Positions 34,146 to 44,757 of a stretch of DNA of 64,000 nt are shown one piece after another (within the stretch, counting starts at the first letter, position 1; each line of letters opens with the position of its first letter). The position numbers and the translations under genes were made by a program. Below the pieces are notes generated by a model, which saw nothing but the letters and a program-made list of their open reading frames with translations, was not told where the DNA came from and made no database searches. The stretch comes from Fusarium oxysporum f. sp. lycopersici 4287 (Eukaryota; Ascomycota; Sordariomycetes; Hypocreales; Nectriaceae), in contig NC_030989.1 of assembly GCF_000149955.1 (NCBI RefSeq), positions 2,551,839-2,615,838 on the forward strand, read 5' to 3'.

Positions 34146-35649
34146 TCAGCTTTCAGCTTTCGCGCCTATGTCTGCCAGCCTGACTGCCTCCTGAGCGGCT
34201 TTCCCAAAGTCTGCCTCAACGTGGATATTCAAGGTGGCATCTTTGAGCTAGAACTGTTTCAGCAACTATCCACAACATGCACGTGAAGTACTCACCAGCT
34301 TGAGTCCAGCCTCTGAGTTTGTTCCCTGTAATCTGACTACCATGGGAACTTTCAAGGGACCAAGCTCGCTTGCTGCTGCTATGATGGACTCTGCGATCAT
34401 ATCGCATCTTGTGATTCCTACTACTGTCAGTTCATACTCAATACTTTAAGGAACAAACTTACCGCCGTAGATATTGACTAGAATCACCTTGACTCGCATA
34501 TCAGACATGATGATCTTGAAAGCCTGCAGCATCGTCTCCTTGGTCGCTTGACCCCCAGCATCAAGAAAATTCGCACTCGAACCACCATACAGACTAATCG
34601 CATCATTCGTAGCCATCGCAAGTCCCGCACCATTAACCACGTTCCCAATATTTCCATCCATATGAACATACACCAGCCCATGCTTTTCCGCTCGCAATTC
34701 CTCTGGGATCTCCTGTTTCTTATCCCTCAAGAAAAAGAGCTTTCGCTGCCGCTCCCGAGCTGCGTCGTCAAAGAAGAAATCCGAGTTGTTGCACATAAAC
34801 TTTCCATCTTTAAGAAACAAAAGATCTGTTTCCAGATTAAGCGCGTCCTTCTCCCGAAAGATACTGAAAAGGCGTCGGATGACTTCTCTCAAGCTATCCC
34901 TTGAGTCCTTGCCCAGGTGAAAACTCTGCGCTATGTCGGAAAGTAGCTCCTCAGTGATACCGGTACTCAGGCTGAACTCGAACACTTCCTGAAACGCACG
35001 CTCGTATAGAGCATTGGGAAGGCCCTGGGGGTCCTTAGTATCTCGAATCTTGATTATCGGTCGATATCTCTCTCGATCAACAGCCATAGTGAGACGCCAC
35101 TTCTCTTCATGTTCCACAAACTTTTCCATATAGAGCGGGATTGTCAGATCCCTATGGTCTTTCTGTCCGGTAGTCTCTCTGATATAGCGCAGTAACACTT
35201 TTATTCTATCTTTTCCCCATGTTTCGTGTGTTATTTCCGAGAACTTTCGTTTACCACGGAGGGTTTGAGGCTTTAGAAGTGCGTGAGGGTTTTCAGAGTG
35301 GGAGTTAGCATGATGAACCAAACGAGTTGTCTGTCTCGTAGCTTACTTCCTCCTACACGTTGCATCATAACCTGTCCAGCTCGCTTTGATCTAACGAGCT
35401 GACCCATTGGAATAGGTATTCCTTTCTAAATAAAACTCCGTAAGCTCTCCGCATTGAAATTTAATAGTTGAAGCCTCGACTTACTTGTTTCATGAGCTTC
35501 TGTGACTGATATTCGTGTATATGGAGACATCTTATCTGAGTCTGTCATTCTGTTAGCAAGTGAGCGTGACTTTGGGTGACGAGCAGTACATTAAACGTGT
35601 TCGAGAACAAAGAAACATTTTGTAGTTCGGATCTAGTTCTAAGAGCCAT
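34146..35649 (-). CDS. Divergent succinyl-CoA ligase beta-subunit paralogue
   Basis: Succinyl-CoA synthetase beta subunits hold the ATP-grasp domain and succinate site; the enzyme is mitochondrial. The C-terminal exons are firm: 35321-34463 (open frame), 34417-34296 and 34247-34146, ending near [11 protein letters not shown]. The core [16 protein letters not shown] and the G-G-Q-A-T-K-E-T strand are intact. Upstream, minus-strand exons giving L-H-I-H-E-Y-Q-S and K-G-I-P-I-P-M-G-Q (about 35567-35390) supply the expected family start, after a basic presequence from an ATG at 35649. The junctions there are uncertain. The nucleotide-binding loop normally reading A-G-G-R-G-K-G is replaced by L-R-G-K-R-K-F. 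Activity is doubtful; it could be a regulatory or partner subunit. Confidence 0.72.
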
Positions 35650-36184
35650 GGCGTTCCAGTAAGAGAGGCTTCTATGAAAATTAACAAACACCACAATTTC
35701 ACAATTTGATGATCTTGAAGAACGTTGCCAAGGCGATCAACGAGGGGTACTGATACATGCCTGAGTCACGTGTCGTCGGCAAACGATCGCAATCTTGCCG
35801 TCGCGAGGTTCAATTGGCAACGCATCGCACAGGACATATAAGGCAAATCTAGCAAGACGTTCAAGTCAGAACAGTGACGGGTGTGCCACAGTCGATTTAT
35901 GGGCGAGCGGCAGATTTGCGAGAGTAGAAAAGTGTTGGAGTGGGCATCCAATTGATCATCAGTCACCGAGATTGAGAACTTCAAATTGAGAGCACTTCAG
36001 TATACAAAGCATCTGTAAATTCATGTCTATCATTTTCGCCAAGGTATAGTTCATTTTTAAGCACCCAACGCCGACCATGCAGTCTAAAAAGCCTCATTAT
36101 CTCACGTCCTACGTAGATCTAAGCCCGTATGCCCCAATCCGTGGGACCGTATCCCAGTCTAAGCCTGACATTGAACTGCACCAT
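35650..36184. other. Gene-free interval
   Basis: 5' side of the SCS beta gene and 3' flank of CTP synthase. Nothing specific seen. Confidence 0.5.
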
Positions 36185-38801
36185 CTAAAAATTGGTCACG
36201 TCGCTGACTCCGTTGGTGGCCTCCTTCTTCACGCGAGCGGCCTCGATAATCTCGTCGAGGCATCCGGAGCTGGCGGCGACAAGACCGAGCACTAATACAG
36301 TCAGTCATGGTGGGTGATGATCAGCGACATGGGGGTACTCACGCGAAGGTGCGGGGGCCAAGGTCTTGGACTTGTACTCAGGGTGAGCCTGGAGACTGTT
36401 GACGGTCAGCAATAGTCGGTACGCGCGATGGATGATACTCACCCGACGAAGAAGGGGTGATCCTTCAACTCAATGGTCTCAACTCGGACACCTTGGTCAT
36501 CCATTGAGGTCAAGGAAAGACCAGCCTTCTCGAGATCCTCAATGTAGTCAGGGTTCACCTCATAGCGATGTCGGTGACGCTCCTCCACGACATCGGCTCC
36601 TCCGTACAAAGCTCGGAGCTTGCTCCATTCGGTGCCAGGCTTGAAGTGGCTTGTTCGGCTACCAAGTCTCATGGTACCACCCATTTTCCTGTTATTTATT
36701 AGCATCACTCCTGGATGCGTCCGACGTTGACTTACTCCTTGGAACCCTCAGGCATGAAGATGACAACCTTGTGCTCAGCGGTGGCCGAGAACTCCTCGGA
36801 TGTCGCATCCTTGAGACCCATGACGTTACGAGCGTACTCAATGACAGCAGTTTGCATACCCAAGCAGATGCCGAGGTAGGGGAGCTTTCGCTCACGAGCC
36901 CACTTGGCGACATCAACCATACCACGGATACCTCGAGTACCGAAACCACCGGGAACGATGATACCCTGAGCTCGAACAACATGAGCCCAAGCCTCGTGGA
37001 ACTTTCGGGGGTCCTTCTGCTGCATATCGGGTTCGAGGTGCTCGGAATCGACGGAGATGAGGTTCAGCTTGCGCTTGCATCGCATAGCAGAGTGCTCAAG
37101 TGCCTTGTGAACACTGAGATACGAGTCGTCAAGGCTGACGTACTTGCCAACCAAGACGATGTTGACGGGTTCCAGGTGTCGATCGGGAACAACGGTCTTC
37201 TTCCAGAGGTCCCAAAGTGCTTGGCCCTTTTGGGCCATGGGAGGAGCAACCTCGAGCTTCTCAAGGGCGAGACCCTTGCGCAGAAGCTTAAGAAGACCCT
37301 CCTGCTCGAGAAGGAGAGGGACCTGGTAGATGGTGTCCATGTTGCGGACGCCAATAACCTGCTCATCTTCGACTTGGCAGCTTCGGGCGATCTTTGTGAT
37401 GGTGGCAACGTCGAGCTCTCGTTCGCAACGGCAAGCAATCTAGACATGTTAAATAAGGTCTGGAATCGAATCGCGCGATACATACCACATCGGGGATCAA
37501 ACCGGCGCTTCGAACTTGTCGGATGGCGTGCTGAGTAGGCTTTGTCTTCTCCTCTCCATTGATGATAGGAACGTAGGAAACGCTGATGCTGAGGAAGTTG
37601 TCGCGGCCGAGTCTGTGTCGCAATTGCTTTATAGCTGTCAGTATTGGGCTTCGAGATCGGTCTGGGTGTCATACTGAAAGGGCCTCAACGAAAGGACCAG
37701 ATTCGAGATCACCAATTGTTCCGCCCTGTCGCTAAGTCAGTCGCCGTTCTGGGCTATCGGAAATCGGTAAGAGATCGTACAAGCTCGACTATAGTGGGTT
37801 AGCGACTGTCGCGCTATATCTGGCTCATAAGTAACGTACTAATGCAAACATCTGGTGATTCGCCAGAAGCGTCAACTGGGATCTTGGCAACGCGCTCGAT
37901 CCAGTTCTGAATGGCGTCTGTGATGTGGGGAACGACCTCGAATGCTGTTAGTCGGATCTACAAGATCGTAGTGCTGCGCAATGTACCTGAACAGCTAAGA
38001 ACATCGTTAGCATCCGCATAAAACAACAATCTCAAACAAAACACATACTCTTTCCCAAGTAATCTCCTCGTCGCTCCTTCTCCTACATCAATTGTATTAG
38101 TGGTCGTCGATCGCGTATCGAAAATTCGTGAGAGTTCGTACAATGACCTGCTGGTAGATCTTGCCAGTGGTGATGTTGCTGTCACGGCTCAATTGGATGC
38201 CAAGGTATCTGCAGTACTATAAGCCCCTGGTCGAGCTTTTGCCGAGTCTAGTTGTCGAACATACCGCTCGTAGTTTCCAAGATCGAGATCGGTCTGAGGG
38301 GTCAGCGCAAAGTTTTTCGTGGGTGAGTATTAAGCGTACCTCGCCGCCATCATCGAGAACGAAGCACTCGCCGTGCCTGGGATGTGTTAACGGAAGAAAC
38401 GACCATGGGATTGAGTCGCAACATACTCGAGAGGATTGAGAAGACCAGCGTCGGTGTTGATATAAGGATCGGTCTAGTCGAAGATTAGAATCGTCGGTGA
38501 GAGAGATTTGTCGGTGGGGTTTACTTTGATCGCCTGGTAACGTTAGTCAAAGCTCGTTCGGTGACCATGTTTGTCGTATCGTACCGTGACTCGAAGACCG
38601 AGAGTCTTGAGAAGAAGACCAGCGCTACTGGCTAACATTGGTGTCAGTCGTTGAGAAGATCAGCACAGCTCGTCAATTGCCATACCGATAATGCCTATGA
38701 TTCACGAATTAGCAAGCCCTTCAGAACAAGAATGCGACGACGATAAGCGTACCTTTGCCGACACCAGAGATAACTCCGCCGCTCACAAGAACAACCTTCA
38801 T
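36185..38801 (-). CDS. URA7: CTP synthase, 18 exons
   Basis: Makes CTP from UTP, ATP and glutamine in the cytosol. 580 aa, the normal length for fungi. Exons (minus strand): 38801-38753, 38694-38686, 38631-38585, 38533-38525, 38473-38427, 38376-38340, 38293-38265, 38208-38142, 38082-38049, 37994-37987, 37936-37840, 37788-37781, 37725-37675, 37626-37486, 37439-36736, 36688-36443, 36395-36343 and 36291-36185. Every junction has GT-AG ends and keeps frame. The N-terminal amidoligase domain starts with [12 protein letters not shown]. The glutaminase domain has the PGGFGTRG oxyanion strand, nucleophile Cys403 in GICLGMQ, and the HPEYKS His/Glu pair. All catalytic parts are present. Four exons are only 8 or 9 nt long. 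Confidence 0.92.
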
Positions 38802-39640
38802 GATGCCGTTTTTTCTGTCGATTGTTCGTTTATATAAAGTATTGAAACTGCTAATATTGCAGGGCGGAGTTGCTGGAAGTTTTGCACGGCGCGTTCGCAA
38901 AAACTTCAATCAACGAAAAGAAAGATTCGGCGGTGGGGTACGATTTCTGCCACGCCCTCCGAAGCTCAGAACGTTCACCGCTTTCCAAGAGTGGCTTAGA
39001 GATGACTCTGTGCGTCACGCCGTGGATTCATCCTGGTCGAGCCCCACCTGGCAGCCAGTGAACTGGTGGAACTGAAGCCATTCAGATATGTCTGTGTGAG
39101 CAGCCTAAAGTTTAACCTCATGGCCAGCAATCAGCTATGTAGAAGGCCTTCAGAACATTGAGGGGAGATAGAAAGTATCACATGCCAGAGTGAAAAGGTC
39201 CAGAGATTGCGTTGCATAGGAAATGATGGTTCACATGCTCAAACTGTTCCCCGCTATACTTTGTGTAAACACTGTTTATGAAGAACCTCCGCTAAAATCT
39301 CCCATTAGGGAAACAATATGTCGTGCAACAAGCTCGAATTGATATAGAGAGAATGTTATGAGATCAGGTCAATTTCGACAGATGACAGGCTCCCCGGCAT
39401 CAACTGCAATACGATTAGAGAGCTCGCAATCGAGGCCAATTGCTTGGTGTATCTCTTGCTACAGGTTAGCAACAGTGATTGTAGGGATGGATCTCCAATG
39501 GCGGGGTAGTTTCACGATCCATCACCAATTGACCTCGGAAGCAACGAACAATTGCATTGTTCAGCGGCACCTCGCATAAGGTCAGATCTTTCTGTGTAAT
39601 TTCTCTTCAAGCATTTAATTGATCTTAAAATACACTCATC
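38802..39640. other. Divergent intergenic region, CTP synthase / SCS alpha
   Basis: 839 bp between two divergently transcribed genes. It could carry both promoters. No conserved element is obvious to me. Confidence 0.45.
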
Positions 39641-40878
39641 ATGATAGGTTTGCGGTTTCTTCATCATGTTCGTTCTACGACACACCTTCTCAGGACAGCG
39701 AAATGCTTCTCTACCTCATCAGCGCACAGCAGTCCATACGATAGAACAATACGGAACCTCAAAATAACAGACCAGACTCGAGTTATATACCAAGGTATAC
39801 ATGTGTCGTACTTTTTGTTTTTTTGGGAGAGATTGACTGATCATAGAACGCGAATCGAGTAGGCTTCACAGGCAAAGCCGTACGCACACACCTCAACCCC
39901 ACGCGTCATGAAGCCAGACACTGACTTGACACAACGTAGGCAACCAAAAATGCACAAGACACAATAGAATATGGAACAAAGGTCGTCGGAGGCGTCTCTC
40001 CAGGCAAAGGTGGCCAGCCACACCTAGACCTTCCAGTCTTCAACACCGTCAAAGAGGTGAGTCTCACTAGGTCTCTCAATTGCCCAATCTAATGGCAGTC
40101 CCAGGCGATGGAGGAAGTCAAACCCGACGTCAGCGCCGTATTTGTTCCCGCAACATTCGCAGCTGCAGCTATTCTCGAAGCAATTGAAGCAGAGATTCCT
40201 CTTGTTGTCTCTGTAGCAGAGCACGTACCCGTTCACGATATGCTTCGGGTTCATGAGGTCTTGAGAACACAGTCGAAGACACGGCTGGTGGGTCCCAATT
40301 GTCCTGGTATCATCGCCCCAAACCAGTGTCGCGTAGGCATCATGCCCTACAAGCAGTATACTCGCGGCTGTGTTGGGATAGTGTCCAAATCAGGTACATT
40401 GAGTTACGAAGCTGTCGGATCAACTTCACGGGCTGGCCTGGGACAGAGTATCGTTGTAGGCATGGGAGGCGACATGCTACCAGGTAAGTCCTCATCATAC
40501 GAGCTGATACGCCATTAATACAGAACAGGCACGACCCTGGCCGATGGACTGAAGCTCTTCTTCAGCCATGATGAAACCAAGGGAATCATCGTAATTGGAG
40601 AGATCGGGGGTGAGGCAGAGCTCGAGGCCGCGGAGCTCATTAGAGAGCACCGTCGCACATTCCCTAAACCGAAGCCTGTCATAGCGATGGTAGCAGGACG
40701 CACAGCGCCTGAAGGAAAGGCTATGGGACATGCCGGTGCGATCTGGAGAAACGGAGATGTTACTGCGGAGGCGAAAAGTAAAGCTCTCGAAGATGCGGGA
40801 GCTATCATCGTGCCGCACCCTGGTGTTATGGGTGAAAAGATGAAGGAGTTGCTTGGGATGAAGGTGTTTCTTCATTAG
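39641..40878 (+). CDS. Succinyl-CoA ligase alpha-subunit paralogue
   Basis: Alpha subunit of succinyl-CoA synthetase: binds CoA and carries the phospho-histidine. 340 aa from exons 39641-39794, 39863-39879, 39940-40056, 40099-40483 and 40529-40878; exon 2 is only 17 nt. A basic, hydroxylated N-terminus (to about residue 30) looks like a mitochondrial presequence. The Rossmann segment includes GFTGKA and [15 protein letters not shown]. The catalytic His292 sits in MGHAGAI and is intact; the KSGTLSYEA segment is also conserved. The TCA-cycle enzyme usually comes from genes elsewhere, so this is likely a second copy. It lies 4 kb from a beta-subunit paralogue, on the other side of CTP synthase. 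Confidence 0.88.
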
Positions 40879-41572
40879 GTGAGCTTCAACGATGAGCTCG
40901 AACATTGGCATTGCTGTTCTTTCTTCTAATATGACCTCGCCATTGGCTGTGGTGATCCGACAGTCGCCTCAAGGTGACAACAGCCAACTTAAGCCATGAT
41001 CTCTCCCGTAACGTCACTCACCTATGATCCCTGAGAGCAGACTGTCTGGTACATACGACCATACCTATCAGAGAACTCGGGATCCCGTCCGCTCTCCCAT
41101 AGATAAGCTGGTAAGGGGGCGGATTAGTAGTTGGGTCGGTGACGACCAGCGAATCCCCGCTGTTGTATGTTTTTGCCGTTTTATCCTTTTGTTTCAATGT
41201 TGAAATTCTTTTTGCGTCGTTGTGACCATGACGTTGTAAAATGATGGTGTCGGTCAGCTGACTGTTGGCGTGTCACAAGGCCGCCAATCACCGCTACCTA
41301 CCTAAGGCACACCCTTCTGGCTCGGGGACTCTTAACGCTGAAGAACTTTAAAGAAAGGATCTTTGATCTTTATACCTAATAGTTAGGCAATGAGGAGATC
41401 TAAGCAAAGCTTAGGCATCCATTGATGTGTGCTATAGATTCACTCAGTCAACCCCGTCGTAGGAAATAAACCTCTTGAGCCCTGGAGTTAATTAATTTCG
41501 ACTCATGTTCAGCAAGTCTATACTGCTATCGATATTGATGACGTGTGATTCAACTCAATTCTCCGATCTGCG
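40879..41572. other. Gene-free interval
   Basis: 3' flanks of the SCS alpha gene and of the broken acyltransferase. Nothing specific seen. Confidence 0.5.
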
Positions 41573-42888
41573 TCACACTTTCATTCCATTCTGACGTCCC
41601 AGTAACTTCTCCAGATCCGTCTGCCGCAACGATACAGCCACCGTGATTTCGTTCTGCGCACTTCGGGGCATGAAATACACGAGACCTTTTGATGCAGGCA
41701 GATGCCATGGAACCTGATACACCAAACAAACCAGTTGGGTTGGAACATATAGTCAGGGTTCCTACATTCAATCCTAGCCCAAGAGACTATAGTAACATCT
41801 AGCGAAGGGTTAAAAATTGCGTCGGAATTGAAGGTTGGATTGTCGTCTTCTCTGCCCTTATTCCATAAGTATTGTGCTACATCCTGACTGAGTACGCCTG
41901 GAGATGAGGCATTGTAGATATCCATGGCTATTCTCCCGATCGGGATAGTGCTTGGGTTGGTAAAGCTGGTGCAAGTCATGTGTTGAAATGCCCCCATATA
42001 TTCCCCGTTCACCGCTCGGGCTTCGCGTGCATCGACCGTACGAAAGCATCTCACTGTCGTCCCCTGTTTGACTCGGTCGTCTCGTGCACAGCATATGTTT
42101 CACAATACAAAAGCGGTAAGAGCCTTATCAGTATCCACCAGGTATTGTGAGAGGCTGTCACTACTCATGCTCATGTCCTTTATGTCCTGAAGAGCGTCTT
42201 GATCGAAAGAGAATAAAGCCCATTTAATATTTCTTTCCTGAAACGATGTGGTTTGAAGCAACAGAAGATCCGGCACAAATCTGACAGGGATCCTGTCAGG
42301 CCTTTGCATCTTGTTGTCATTATGAAAAAACGCTGCGTGGTTTTCCATTCCCGATATCTCCAAGGATGTAAATGACTCCTGACTACAGGCTTTCGCCAGC
42401 ATTCGAATGATCATACATAGGCCTGTCATGTCGAAGACTTTGCTATTCCCACTGATGGTGAGGACAGAAGCGCCTTTTTCGATGATGAACTTTAACTCCA
42501 TCACAGGAAAGGGTCCTGAGTCCAGCGAAAACTCCTGTATGGGAACATCATTCCCGTTGATCCAAGCCATAGGAAAGTCCTCGTCTACGACACTTCTAAA
42601 ATCAAATTGGGAGGGTTTTTGATGGTTCTCGACTTGGAAGCGCGGTGCCGTTTGGAACGGGATGATCCTGTATTTATTGTCTTCCTGCTTTGTGTATCCG
42701 TCATTTTTGACTTGGCCAGTGATCCAGGGGAATTGTTCCGAAAGGCGTTCCAGGCCCTGGTATATACCGGAAACAAATTCGGCGAATGACGAGGAGGGTT
42801 TGGTGAGGAAGACAAAGCAGAGGTTGTAATACTCTCCAAGATAGACTCTATTGGTCAAGGGGTCGAGTTCGATGTCCAGATCGAACAT
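41573..42888 (-). pseudogene. Broken BAHD-like acyltransferase (trichothecene 3-O-acetyltransferase-like family)
   Basis: The reading frame starts at 42888 and resembles fungal BAHD-fold acyl-CoA transferases, which acylate hydroxyl groups of secondary metabolites. It is open for 262 codons, then hits TGA at 42102-42100. The same frame goes on for about 140 codons of matching sequence. Near 41700-41745 the similarity jumps to another frame, which carries the normal family C-terminus up to a stop at 41573. The catalytic HxxxD motif is also altered: the position of the His, four residues before Asp in K-V-F-D-M-T-G, is Ser. A 45-nt GT...AG stretch spans the TGA, so an intron is possible, but it has no branch site and encodes family-like residues. 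Inactive copy is the better reading. Confidence 0.65.
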
Positions 42889-43782
42889 TTTGTACTGTAA
42901 TGTTTGTTGATATCTATGCTGTACTGTGCTGTGTTGTGTTGTGTTGATGCTGAGTTTCTAATCGTGAGAGGAATCCTGGCCTCATGATATTGGCGAAGGA
43001 GAGTGAAAGAAGGGCAAGGAACACACATATAGAGCTTCTCGAGGCAACAGCGATGCAATCTTCAAAAGCAAGTGCAAATCAGAACAGGAACTTGGGTTTC
43101 CGAAGTTGATCAAATCCAACAGTGTATCTAAACCCAAGGCCTAGGCTGGGAATAATTAGAAAGATCACCATACTTTTATTAAATCTCGGACTATCTGCAA
43201 TTTTCCTCAAGAGTGTTATAGCAAGAGACTGGGTGAGTTTGTGAACAACTCAATGCAAACTGTTGTACTTTGAAGCCAGGGAAAGCTATCACGAGCTCCT
43301 TGTTTTTTCCTCAGGGCCACAAGCATCAATGTCGGAAAGAGGCACAGAAACCTTATTTATCGATCTCTCATTAATTGACTTCCATTTCGATGATCTTCTC
43401 ACCTAAAAAGAAGTATCGCACTCTTTTCCCCTTTGATTGGTGGACCGTGGAATAAACACCATCGTGGCTCATCCCTGTCGTCCTCCCACCAAATGACGTC
43501 GAGGCGCCACGAGAACCGGTTTTTAGAGCGGCACGCGCCACACCCAAAAGACACAGCATGGCATCACAATGCGTCTTGGTCAACCACCACCAAGAAATGA
43601 AACAGCCTATGAGATTTGCCTTGCGTCGTTTCAGATCCTTGCAAGGTGGATGACGTAGCAAGACGCGCAATGTGTATAAAGTGATGTCTTCAGCACAGTC
43701 TTTCACTCTGCTAGATTGCAAGATAAACAAGACGATAAACGATACAGCAGGTCCCACATAATTTTATTTGATATTCTTCAAA
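42889..43782. promoter_or_regulatory. Divergent intergenic region with two TGACGT motifs and a TATA box
   Basis: Upstream of the small glycine-rich gene: TGACGTC at 43494-43500, TGACGT at 43651-43656 and TATAAA at 43675-43680 (about 100 bp before the ATG). TGACGT is the core of ATF/CREB-type bZIP sites, which in fungi often mark stress-induced genes. Binding is inferred. No gene seen on the pseudogene side. Confidence 0.4.
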
Positions 43783-44282
43783 ATGGAGTGGACTAAGGCT
43801 ACCTATAACGAGCAGTACGAGAAGTGGGTTCCTTGGATAGAGGACATTTATCTTCGTTGGTTCACCAAGGACAACAAGACAAGCTATGCCGCCAAGCGTA
43901 CGTTCTCTACATCTCTACATCCCAGCCCCTCCCTTCTAACATCACAATAGAAAACCTCGACAAGACCAAAGTCACTGGCATTGAACAAGTCGACACTCTC
44001 CAAGACGGCGTCCATAACCTCGCCGCCGGCCAAGTCGGCCAAGGAGGTCTTCTCCAACCCGTCGGCGACCTTGCATCAAAGGAGGGCGTGAACCGCGCCG
44101 AGCGACAAGGCCGTGATGAGAACGGCGGATACGTCAACAAGGATGTTCCAGGCTCCGGAGCCATGAACAGCACCGCGAATGCTGTTGTCGGTGGCGGCCA
44201 GGGTGCTGCCCAGGGACTACAAGATGTTGGAAAGGGTGTTGGTAACACCGTTGGCGGACTGCTTGGTGGTAAGAAGGAGTAA
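43783..44282 (+). CDS. Conserved small protein of unknown function, glycine-rich C-terminus
   Basis: 148 aa from exons 43783-43897 and 43951-44282 (53-nt intron). The N-terminal third is aromatic and charged (Y-N-E-Q-Y-E-K-W-V-P-W-I-E-D). Then comes a D-K-T-K-V-T-G-x-E-Q-V segment, and a Gly-rich tail (G-G-G-Q-G-A-A-Q-G, G-L-L-G-G-K-K-E). No signal peptide or membrane helix. I recall similar small proteins in many filamentous ascomycetes but no proven function. bZIP-type motifs upstream suggest stress control. The tail looks disordered. Confidence 0.72.
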
Positions 44283-44757
44283 ATAATTTCGATGCTTCCT
44301 TTTGGTGTTTTGGTAATGGACTTGGATAAAGGGCTGGGTATACCCTTCGGCTTCATGGTCTCGGTAAAGGATACGATACAGGGTACGGATAAGCGATACT
44401 ATTATGTGAATGCTTAATTATTATTGGTAAATACCACGGAGCATACTATTTGCTTCAATACAGATTGATCCCCCCTAACATCATCTCTTCTTTCCTGACA
44501 AGCCGTGAATGAGCAGGGCCAAGACAACTGACAAGGAACGTGGATTCAGTAACTTGGTATTTATTTAGTGATTATTAATTTTGCTATAAACTTGTAATGT
44601 ACTTGTTGGGTATCCAAGTATCTCAACCAAATCAAGGAATGTTTTAGTAAATCAGGTTCTGTTCCATCAGCCCAGCAGGGTCCGTAGATCACTGCCACGT
44701 TTCATGTGATACCAACGCAACCAATCAGCAGCCCCAACTTAAAAGAGTGACACACTT
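44283..44757. other. Gene-free interval between convergent genes
   Basis: 3' flanks of the small glycine-rich gene and the phosphate permease. Nothing specific seen. Confidence 0.5.

Noticed and set aside
42055..42104. Intron hypothesis for the TGA in the acyltransferase (GT...AG stretch of 45 nt)
   Set aside because: No branch-point motif, very short, and the sequence inside still fits the family when read through.
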